From: JAKAGZ01 sp963748105
GTDB lineage: Bacteria; Bacteroidota; Ignavibacteria; Ignavibacteriales; Ignavibacteriaceae
Assembly: GCA_963748105.1 (NCBI GenBank)
Contig: CAVVHP010000011.1
Location: 1-64,000, forward strand
Length of the DNA stretch: 64,000 nt
Reading direction: 5' to 3'
Both the position numbers and the translations under genes were made by a program. Under the pieces are notes generated by a model, which was not told where the DNA came from, did no database searches, and was given only the letters and a program-made list of their open reading frames with translations. Below, in pieces: positions 56,507 through 64,000 of the stretch. The stretch's first letter is position 1; the number at the start of each line of letters is the position of its first letter.

Positions 56507-58957
56507 ATGAGCAACAGAAAACTCTGGTATACACTCGCGGCAGTGTTGATAGTTTCATTTGCTGTGCTGTTGTATCTCGGCGATGATATTTATAAAAAAC
56601 AGCCACCCATTCCGGAACAGGTTGTTACAACCGGCGGGCAGGTATTGTTCACCGGACAGGATATCAAAGATGGTCAGAATGTCTGGCAGTCGATGGGCGG
56701 ACAGGAAGTCGGCACCATCTGGGGACACGGTTCATATGTCGCGCCCGACTGGACGGCTGACTGGCTGCATCGTGAATCAATGTATATTCTTAATCATTAC
56801 GCTAATGAACAGTTCGGAAAAGATTTTGATAATATCCCGGTTGATCAGCAGGCTCGCTTAAAAGCTTTACTACAGGAGGAAGTAAGGAAGAATACTTATA
56901 ATCCTGAAACCAAAACTTTAACCATTTCACCTGTTAGAGCCGAAGCTATTGAAGCTGTCAGTAAACATTTCGCGGGATTATTCATGGATAATCCTGATAT
57001 GGCAAAGCTTCGTGAAGATTATGCTATTCCGGAAAATGCAATTAAAGATGCCGGGAGAATGAAATTAATGAACGAGTTTTTCTTCTGGACAGCCTGGGCT
57101 TCAGTTACCGACAGGCCGGATGATAATGTTTCATACACAAATAACTGGCCTCACGAAGAGCTTGTTGCAAACAGGCCGACAGCGGCTCTTACACTCTGGA
57201 CAGGCTTCAGCGTGATTTTGCTTTTGGCGGGTATCGGCGGTTTAGCGGCTTATTACGCAAAAAACCGCGATGATGAATTTAATCCGGATGAATTTCCTGA
57301 TACGGATCCGCTGCTTGGGCTTAAACCAACTGCTTCGATGAAAGCGACTTTAAAATATTTTTGGGTAGTAATGTTCCTGATTTTATTACAGATAGTAATG
57401 GGAATAATAACCGCTCATTACAGTGTTGAAGGAACAGGATTTTACGGATTCCCTCTTTCAAAAATACTGCCTTATTCCGCCAGCAGAACATGGCACATTC
57501 AGCTGGCGCTGTTCTGGATTGCAACTTCATGGCTGGCTACCGGGTTGTACATCGCACCGGTAATTTCGGGGCATGAACCAAAATTCCAGAGAGCGGGTGT
57601 GAATTTTCTTTTTGTCGCTTTGCTTATAATTGTTCTCGGTTCACTCGCGGGTGAGTGGATGGGAATTATGCAGAAACTCGGACTCAGTACCAATTTCTGG
57701 TTTGGTCATCAGGGTTATGAATACGTTGATCTCGGCAGGTTCTGGCAGATATTCCTGTTTGTTGGTTTGTTTATCTGGTTGTTCTTATTAATAAGAGCAA
57801 TAAAGCCTGCTCTTAAAAATGCGGGAGAAAATAAAAGCCTTATCGGAATGTTTATTCTTATCTTCTTCAGCAATTGCACTTTTTTACGGCGCGGGTTTAA
57901 TGTGGGGAAGACAGACTAGCCTGGCAATGGCAGAATACTGGAGATGGTGGGTTGTTCACCTCTGGGTTGAAGGATTCTTCGAGGTATTTGCCACAGTTAC
58001 AATCGCCTTCCTTTTTGTAAGGCTCGGGATTGCTTCGTGTAAAAATGGCGACGACTACAGTGCTGTTTTCAACAATAATATTTTTAGCGGGCGGAATTCT
58101 TGGAACGTTCCATCACCTCTATTTTTCAGGCACCCCGACCGCTGTCCTCGCGGTTGGTGCGACATTCAGCGCGCTGGAAGTTGTTCCCTTGGTACTGCTC
58201 GGTTTTGAAGCATATCACAATTTGCAATTAAGCAGATCGAAACACTGGCTTCAGGCTTACAAGTGGCCCATCTACTGTTTCATTGCAGTTTCATTCTGGA
58301 ACCTCGTCGGTGCGGGAATTTTCGGATTTCTTATCAATCCACCGATTGCACTCTATTATATGCAGGGATTAAATACGACACAGGTTCACGGACACACTGC
58401 GTTGTTCGGAGTTTACGGAATGCTTGGAATCGGTTTAATGCTTTTTGTACTTAAAGGATTATCCGCGCGACAAAATGTGGAAGAACGGCGTAATAAAATA
58501 TGCTTTCTGGGCAATTAATATCGGTCTTGCGCTTATGGTGTTTATAAGTGCGCTGCCTGTAGGACTTGCACAGACAGTTGCAAGTGTTACCCACGGATTC
58601 TGGTATGCGCGTTCAGCAGAATTCCTGCAGTCGGGCACGCTCGATACTTTCCGCTGGTTGAGAGTAATCGGTGATACTGTATTTGCAACTGGTGTTGTTG
58701 CGCTTGCATATTTTGTGATTGGTCTTAAGACAGGCTGGTCGATTAAGAAAGAAGTTCATAATTTATTTTGTAGAGACGCTTCGCCGAAGCGTCTCTACAA
58801 CATTAATTATTATTTTATTTTTATCACCACAAAACTAACATCATCATCGGGGTCTTTATCGTTTGTCCATTTTATTCCTTCTTCCTTCAAATGTTTAATT
58901 ATTTCTTCCGGATTACTTTTCCCGGTATCTTCAAAAGAATTTCTTGCTCTCCTGTAA
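56507..58957 (+). CDS. norZ: Quinol-dependent nitric oxide reductase (single-subunit qNOR), three frame breaks
   Basis: Joined frames give a NorB-type protein of about 750 conserved residues. The N-terminal periplasmic part has VLFTGQDIKDGQNVWQSMGG, WGHGSYVAPDWTADWLH; the core has haem ligands in TWHIQLALFWIATSWL and GHGHT-like VHGHTALFG, FeB His in WWVVHLWVEGFFEV and GTFHHLYF, with the FeB Glu in VEGFFE. Reduces NO to N2O using quinol. Extra bases lie at 57860, at 58037-58038 and at 58463-58468. Clear homology ends near 58755 (KTGWSIKKEV); the frame then runs through a palindrome to 58957, so the true 3' end is unsure. Confidence 0.93.
58768..58800. repeat. GTAGAGACG-family perfect palindrome at the norZ 3' end
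   Basis: Arms TTGTAGAGACGCTTCG and CGAAGCGTCTCTACAA around a single C. Lies between norZ and the convergent SpoIIE gene and may act as a bidirectional terminator. Confidence 0.88.
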
Positions 58958-61900
58958 CCGTAAAGCTCCTGGGTTTCATTTTTTAGCTCGGTAAAGCCGT
59001 CGCTCATCATTAATAAAGTGTCTCCCTTTTCAACATCAAATTCCTTTACATCGTAATCAACTTTTTTCATTGCGCCGAGAGGCATATTATTAATATTTAC
59101 CTCCTCAACCTTTTGTGAATTACTTCGGTATATTAAAAGAGGCGGCATTCCAGCGTTTGTTGTTTTAACTTTATTGCTTGAAATTTGAACGCAGGAAAGG
59201 GCCATCATTAATCTGCCGAGTTGCATATCTTTTATCGAAGAGCTTGTGTTTTCGAAGAAGGGTTTTAATTCCTTGTTGGTGCGGTCCGACATAAAAAGCG
59301 ATTTCATAATAGACACCATCATTCCCGACATCATTCCGTGCCCGGTTGCATCGCCTAAAATTACGGTAAGCGTTCCATCGGAATGAACGTGAAAATCATA
59401 ATAGTCTCCGCCGACTTCGGTAGCTGTTTTCATATAAACTGCAATATCGAGATGGGGAAGCTGAGGTAATTCTTTCGGCAGCATCGAAAGCTGAAGTTTT
59501 CTTGCATCTTCAAGCTCTTTTGTTTTTCGTTCGCTTTCTGATTCTGCAAGCTGAGCGCGGAGGTTTGCTTCTCTTATCTGTGCAGCATTCTTTTCCTTTG
59601 CAAGTATTCTTCGTCTCTGAACTCTGTCAATAGTAAATACCCCCACAATAAAAATAAGTACGTACAAAATATAAGCGAGCGTTGTTTCCCAGAACGGGGG
59701 ATTGATAATAATCGAAAGCTCTTTCGGTTCTTTTGTCCACACGCCGTCGCTGTTTGTTGCACGCACTTTTAAAGCATATTTCCCGGGATCTAAATTTGTA
59801 TAGCTTGCAGTATTCCTGTTGCCTGCATCAATCCAGTTTTTATCGTGATTTTCAAGTATATATTTATACTGTATCTTTTGCGGGTTCGAATAATCAAGCG
59901 CGGCAAAGGAAACAGAAAAATCATTCTGATCGTATGAAAGAACAATCTTTTTAGTTAGCTGAATGTTTTCTTTCAGCACAGAGGATTTGCCGATGCTAAC
60001 ACTTTTCTGAAAGAGTTTAAAATCCGTGAAAACAACCGGCGGTACAAAGCCGCTGTTTTTTATTTCTTCGGGATGAAAAACGCAGAAGCCGTTTCTCCCG
60101 CCAATGTACATTTCACCGGTAGTTGATTTTATAGCAGCAAGCCTGTTGAATACATTTCCCTGCAAGCCGTCTTCAGTTGAGTATCTTACCATCGCCCTGG
60201 TTTCAGGATTAAATTTAACAATTCCATCATCTGTTCCCATCCATAAATTATTATATGAATCAGAAACTATGCTTTGTATGTTTTTTATAGGATTACCATT
60301 AATATCATAAAGAGTCTTTAACGAGAGTTCTTTGCCAAATTTAATTTCCTGTAACCCAGCTGCAATACTATTAATATAAACTGTCCCGTCAGAGGTTTTG
60401 CAGGGCATAGTAAAAGTGTTTAATTTGTCAGTGATATTTGTTTTAAAGAATTTTTTTGTTTCAGGGTTAAATCCGTAAAAACTATTATTATTATTTCCGC
60501 TGAAATAATAATTCCCGTCATTACCAATAAACGGAAGCCACACTTGGTTATCAGGAATGCTTGTGGAATCCCTCGGATCATTTGTGAAATGTTCAAAAGA
60601 ATCTGTCGAATAATTATAAATATTTAATCCCCCTCCATAGGTTGTGATAAGAATTTCTCCCTTTTTAAATTCAGTAATTGCTGTAATCCTTTTTTGTGTC
60701 ACTTCTTTTTTTGAAGGCCCTTTTACATAATGGATTTTACTTCCGGTTACCGGATTAAACCTGTACAATGCATCATCGTATGTGCCGATCCAGAGATTTT
60801 TCCGGCTGTCATAATACAGGTAGGTTATTTGTGTGGATTTTTCACCGGGTTTAATAAATTCCGGAAAATAATTTGAAAATGTTCTTGTGCGCGGATTGAA
60901 TTTACTCAACCCGCCTGCATTTGTTCCGATCCATATATTTCCGTCAATATCTTCCGCAAAAGTATTTACGTTATTATCAATCAAACCATTTTTCCGTCCG
61001 GGCAGGTGTTTATATTGTGAAAATTTTTGAAGAGTCGGGCTCAGAAGTGAAATACCATCACCCCAGGTTCCAAACCACATTGTGCCTGAGTTGTCTTTTA
61101 ACATTGAAAGAACAGCATTGTCGGTAACGAATGATTCCCTGTCGTATTCATTATTTTTATAATTATAAAATTTATCTTCTTTTTTATCATAGAGTAAAAC
61201 ACCATTATTCCTTGTTCCAACCCACAATTTGTCATTGCCGTCGAAACAAACCGACATTAAATGCCTTCCGGGCAGATCAGGGCGGTTTTCCGGCGTAAAG
61301 ATTTTTTCCCAGCCTGTTTTTAAATCATAACGAATAAGGCCGCCTAGATTTCCACGTCCAAAAAAATCACCTGTTGCAAGCCAGACAATATCCCTGTTGG
61401 CGGGATCGAATACTATACCGTTTACCCCGTTATTGGGAGGGTCAGTGTTCTGCTCAAGCTTAAGAATTTTATTATACTTTCCTGATATTTTATCGAAAGA
61501 ATACAAACCATCAGCTCCCACTAAAAGTTTGTTTTCATTCCCGGCATAAGGCACTAATTTATTAAATACACTGGGACTTTTTTCTTTAAAAGGATAAATT
61601 GTAGTGCTGTCATTTGAAACATTTAATTTTATAATTCCTATCTGAAATGCAAACAACCAGAAAATATTTTTTTGTGAATCATCACTGATAATATTTGTTA
61701 CGAATGGACTATTATTTTTAGTTAATGATGTATCTCTGAAATTATATTTTATGATTTTATCTGTTTTCCTGTCATATTTGTTCAGTCCGCCAAGAGTAGT
61801 AAGCCAGATGTTTCCATCTGAGTCTTCACAAAACTTGAGTACAAAATTGGAGGAAAGTCCGGTTGTGTCAGACTCTGAATATGTAAAGCTTTTGAATGAT

Positions 61901-62085
61901 TTGCCGTCATATCTCTGAACCCCGTTTTGAGTTGCAAGCCATATAAAACCGTAGGAATCCTGGAATATTGTCATCACTGTACCGTTTACAAGCCCGTCCG
62001 AAATATGAATATTCTTAAAGTTGTAGCTTGGTTTCTGAGCAAAGGATACAACTGTTAACAGCAGGAAAAAAATGATTTTTTTCAT
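58810..62085 (-). CDS. Reg_prop / Y_Y_Y sensor with cytoplasmic SpoIIE-type PP2C phosphatase
   Basis: 1091 residues. Signal peptide KKIIFFLLLTVVSFAQ; two-component-regulator propeller repeats to about residue 720 (for example SYGFIWLATQNGVQRYDG, GNIWLTTLGGLNKYDR); Y_Y_Y domain about 725-790; one membrane helix at about 798-820; coiled coil rich in Glu/Lys; SpoIIE/PP2C domain about 880-1091 with GGDYYDFHVHSDGTLTVILG, DATGHGMMSGMM and LLMMSDGFTELKN. The periplasmic propeller probably senses a ligand and controls dephosphorylation of an anti-sigma antagonist. Paralogue follows in tandem. Confidence 0.92.
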   Translation of the reverse strand: MKKIIFFLLLTVVSFAQKPSYNFKNIHISDGLVNGTVMTIFQDSYGFIWLATQNGVQRYDGKSFKSFTYSESDTTGLSSNFVLKFCEDSDGNIWLTTLGGLNKYDRKTDKIIKYNFRDTSLTKNNSPFVTNIISDDSQKNIFWLFAFQIGIIKLNVSNDSTTIYPFKEKSPSVFNKLVPYAGNENKLLVGADGLYSFDKISGKYNKILKLEQNTDPPNNGVNGIVFDPANRDIVWLATGDFFGRGNLGGLIRYDLKTGWEKIFTPENRPDLPGRHLMSVCFDGNDKLWVGTRNNGVLLYDKKEDKFYNYKNNEYDRESFVTDNAVLSMLKDNSGTMWFGTWGDGISLLSPTLQKFSQYKHLPGRKNGLIDNNVNTFAEDIDGNIWIGTNAGGLSKFNPRTRTFSNYFPEFIKPGEKSTQITYLYYDSRKNLWIGTYDDALYRFNPVTGSKIHYVKGPSKKEVTQKRITAITEFKKGEILITTYGGGLNIYNYSTDSFEHFTNDPRDSTSIPDNQVWLPFIGNDGNYYFSGNNNNSFYGFNPETKKFFKTNITDKLNTFTMPCKTSDGTVYINSIAAGLQEIKFGKELSLKTLYDINGNPIKNIQSIVSDSYNNLWMGTDDGIVKFNPETRAMVRYSTEDGLQGNVFNRLAAIKSTTGEMYIGGRNGFCVFHPEEIKNSGFVPPVVFTDFKLFQKSVSIGKSSVLKENIQLTKKIVLSYDQNDFSVSFAALDYSNPQKIQYKYILENHDKNWIDAGNRNTASYTNLDPGKYALKVRATNSDGVWTKEPKELSIIINPPFWETTLAYILYVLIFIVGVFTIDRVQRRRILAKEKNAAQIREANLRAQLAESESERKTKELEDARKLQLSMLPKELPQLPHLDIAVYMKTATEVGGDYYDFHVHSDGTLTVILGDATGHGMMSGMMVSIMKSLFMSDRTNKELKPFFENTSSSIKDMQLGRLMMALSCVQISSNKVKTTNAGMPPLLIYRSNSQKVEEVNINNMPLGAMKKVDYDVKEFDVEKGDTLLMMSDGFTELKNETQELYGYRRARNSFEDTGKSNPEEIIKHLKEEGIKWTNDKDPDDDVSFVVIKIK

Positions 62086-62108
62086 AATAGTCCTTAATTT
62101 AATCTTTC

Positions 62109-62136
62109 GTAGAGACGGGGCATGCCCCGTCTCTAC
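62109..62136. repeat. GTAGAGACG-family perfect 28-bp palindrome
   Basis: Arms GTAGAGACGGGGCA and TGCCCCGTCTCTAC. Upstream of the SpoIIE-type gene at 58810-62085 and next to a GTCATTTCGA element. Confidence 0.9.
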
Positions 62137-62163
62137 ATTAACATTTTGTAATCTCTTTTCTTT

Positions 62164-62257
62164 CTCATTTCGATCCCGGTGAAGTCGGGAGAGAAATCTT
62201 ACCTTGATTATCCAAAAGATTTCTAAGTTGTCACTTTGTTCTTCCTTCGAAATGACA
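62164..62257. repeat. GTCATTTCGA-family palindromic repeat, 94 bp
   Basis: Left end CTCATTTCGATCCC, right end CCTTCGAAATGACA, inner AGAAATCT / AAGATTTC and dyad TCCCGGTGAAGTCGGGA. Third full copy of the family, between a 28-bp palindrome and a half palindrome. Confidence 0.85.
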
Positions 62258-62273
62258 AATATTTTCGTAAAGA

Positions 62274-62285
62274 AGCGTCTCTACA
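62274..62285. repeat. Half copy of the GTAGAGACG palindrome
   Basis: AAGCGTCTCTAC equals the right arm of the palindrome at 58768-58800. The left arm is missing, suggesting a deletion or an insertion of the neighbouring element into a full copy. Lies 3 bp from the stop of the next gene. Confidence 0.7.
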
Positions 62286-62287
62286 GG

Positions 62288-64000
62288 TTATTTTACTTTT
62301 ATCACCACAAAGGTTACATCATCGAGAAGTTCTTTATCTTTTCTCCAGCGGTTCCCTTCTTCATTTAAATGTCTTATAATCTCTTCAGGTTCTTTTTCTG
62401 CAACTTCTTTAAATGAAGAATAAACTTTTTCATAACCCAATAATTTTTCTTCGGGATTATGGAGTTCAGGAAAACCGTCTGTCATCAGGAGTAAAACATC
62501 GCCTTTGTTTAAATTGATTTCTGTTGCACGGTATTTTCCAATTTTCATCGCACCGAGCGGCAGGTTATGCTGTTTTACTTCATTAACTTCTTTTTTATTC
62601 TTTATATAATGATATACAGAAGGCATGCCTGCGTTTATATATCTTGCTTTATGATCGCTGATGTTCAGCATCGCAAAACCGGCCATCATTCTTTTGAGAT
62701 TTGAATTTTTAATGGCCTCGTTGGAAGACATAAAATATCCTTCGATATCTTTACCGGTTGAATTAGCAACGAATAAAGATTTCATCATCGTTACTAAAGT
62801 GCCGGCTTTCATTCCGTGGCCGGTAGCATCACCGATTGCGATGTTGAATGATCCGTCTATGTGAGTGGAAAAATCATAATAATCACCGCCGACCTCGGTT
62901 GCTGTCTGCATAAAGACTTTTATATCCAGCCCCGGATGATCCGGAATTTCCTTCGGCAGCATAGCAAGCTGAAGTTCGCGCGCTTCTTCCAGTTCGATTG
63001 CTTTCCGTTCATTCTCGTTTTCCAATTCTTTGTTTTTTATTTTTAACTCACCAGATAGCTTATTAAGCTCTTCATTCGTAGTTTCAACACGGTTAAAATC
63101 TTCATAACGTGCATAAGCAATGGAGAAAGCTTCAGCTAATGTTTTCGTTAGTTCAAGTTTCTCTTCATCAAGCGAATCAACATTTCCAACGTAAAGCATT
63201 CCCTGTTCAAAAGGAACAAAATGTAAATAGAGAGATTCCGGTGGCTGTGATGATCCCTGGTATGTTTCTGCATTCTGAACCTGCCCTAGCTCCATCATCG
63301 ATTTTGTCCAGTTGATAAACTCTTCTTTATTCCAGTGCTCTTTGTAAATCTGTTTATTCTTCCAGTGTTCAACCGAATTTTTAGTAAGTGCATTTGATTC
63401 GGTTGAAAGATTTAAAACGCCGAGAGATTTACCTTCAGGTGTTGTTAAATAAACATGTGTCACTGCATTATCTTCATCGATAATAAAAACACCGCAGCGG
63501 ATAAAAGGTACTTCAAGTGCTTTAAGTTCATGCCAGATTAGCGGCGTGATGCGCTCGAGGTCTTTGGCGGTCCGCATGGAAGCGATCTCGGCACGAACGC
63601 GGTCGAGGGAGGCTTGCTGCAAAGCCTCACGGGCCTGTTCCAGCTCCAGCTCCCGTGTTCGCTCCCGCTCTTTCGTAACCAATCTGCGGCGCAGAAATCT
63701 GTTGAGGAGTCCTATAAAAGCAATCACGAGTAATGCATAAATTATATAAGCCGTTGTAGTTCGCCACCACGGAGGTAAAATCTTTATGGTCAGGGATGTG
63801 CCTTCTTTATCCCAGATGCCGTCACTGTTCGACGATTTCACCCTGAACGTGTAAGTACCCGGACTCAGGTTTGTGTATTTGGCTCTGCGTACAGTACCTG
63901 CATCAATCCACTTCCTGTCGTACCCTTCCAGGCGATAGGTATAACGATTTCGCGACGGGTTGGCAAAATGTAACCCTGCATAGTCGAACGTCAGCTCGTT
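62288..64000 (-). CDS. Reg_prop / Y_Y_Y sensor with SpoIIE-type phosphatase (5' end outside window)
   Basis: 571 codons are visible and the frame is open at the window edge. The first stretch is a Y_Y_Y domain (FDYAGLHFANPSRNRYTYRL, YTNLSPGTYTFRVKS), then a membrane helix (TTTAYIIYALLVIAFIGLL), a basic coiled coil, a GAF-like region (about residues 130-260 of the visible part, FIIDEDNAVTHVYLTTPEG) and a SpoIIE/PP2C domain with GGDYYDFSTHIDGSFNIAIG and DATGHGMKAG. Compared with the neighbouring paralogue, the GAF-like insert between membrane and phosphatase is extra. Confidence 0.9.
   Translation of the reverse strand, partial: NELTFDYAGLHFANPSRNRYTYRLEGYDRKWIDAGTVRRAKYTNLSPGTYTFRVKSSNSDGIWDKEGTSLTIKILPPWWRTTTAYIIYALLVIAFIGLLNRFLRRRLVTKERERTRELELEQAREALQQASLDRVRAEIASMRTAKDLERITPLIWHELKALEVPFIRCGVFIIDEDNAVTHVYLTTPEGKSLGVLNLSTESNALTKNSVEHWKNKQIYKEHWNKEEFINWTKSMMELGQVQNAETYQGSSQPPESLYLHFVPFEQGMLYVGNVDSLDEEKLELTKTLAEAFSIAYARYEDFNRVETTNEELNKLSGELKIKNKELENENERKAIELEEARELQLAMLPKEIPDHPGLDIKVFMQTATEVGGDYYDFSTHIDGSFNIAIGDATGHGMKAGTLVTMMKSLFVANSTGKDIEGYFMSSNEAIKNSNLKRMMAGFAMLNISDHKARYINAGMPSVYHYIKNKKEVNEVKQHNLPLGAMKIGKYRATEINLNKGDVLLLMTDGFPELHNPEEKLLGYEKVYSSFKEVAEKEPEEIIRHLNEEGNRWRKDKELLDDVTFVVIKVK

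Noticed and set aside
45320..58470. Programmed frameshifting as the reason for the repeated +1 breaks
   Set aside because: Slip sites share no heptamer, stimulator or stop context, unrelated genes are hit, and norZ would need three shifts in a row. Sequence errors explain it better.

Overview
The window looks like a chromosome segment of an Ignavibacteriota (Bacteroidota/Chlorobiota superphylum) bacterium. The main evidence is a secreted protein ending in a type IX secretion sorting domain with the NYPNPFNPST signature (41717-43593), together with Reg_prop/Y_Y_Y sensor proteins, a DUF5686 outer-membrane protein and paired M16 peptidases. DNA is AT-rich. No rRNA, tRNA, CRISPR array, transposase or phage gene was seen.

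Left part (1-41 kb) is mostly housekeeping and accessory chromosome with clean reading frames: a geranylgeranyl-reductase-like flavoprotein, a hybrid histidine kinase, UDP-glucose dehydrogenase with a specialised NusG, YhaM-type nuclease and sirtuin; pentose-phosphate genes rpiB-tal; an arsR-arsM arsenic pair with its operator; YchF, ABC-F, an M49 peptidase, an M16 pair, a convergent two-gene saccharopine (lysine) pathway, DUF5686, RRM protein, RadA, AlaS, an ECF sigma/RskA anti-sigma pair, arginase, and a compact SpoIID / GT4 / GT2 / DUF4922 envelope cluster.

Right part (48-58.8 kb) is a nitrite/nitric-oxide respiration island: a Crp/Fnr regulator, two TTGAC-N4-GTCAA operators, copper nitrite reductase fused to cytochrome c, nirV, a SCO copper chaperone, three DUF2249 domains in two genes, two haem-copper-oxidase-I-like membrane proteins, a MIP18/DUF59 protein, a methyltransferase, a 2x[4Fe-4S] ferredoxin, a cupin and a quinol-dependent nitric oxide reductase. 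The accessory genes between nirK and norZ are the best candidate for a poorly described NO-handling module. The window ends with two tandem Reg_prop/Y_Y_Y/SpoIIE phosphatase sensors, the second cut by the window edge.

Between 45.3 and 58.5 kb, sixteen single-base frame breaks interrupt otherwise well-conserved genes, and every one is corrected by removing one base. Another of the same kind lies at 7.2 kb; one break at 41.7 kb needs an added base. This insertion-only bias, often in short homopolymers, points to base-call errors rather than gene decay, so the affected genes are annotated as whole CDS with the slip positions given.

The intergenic spaces carry three families of palindromic repeats: a GTAGAGACG family, a GTCATTTCGA family of about 50-100 bp, and a 'CTAAG' family. 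They cluster between 54 and 62.3 kb and often sit at gene ends.
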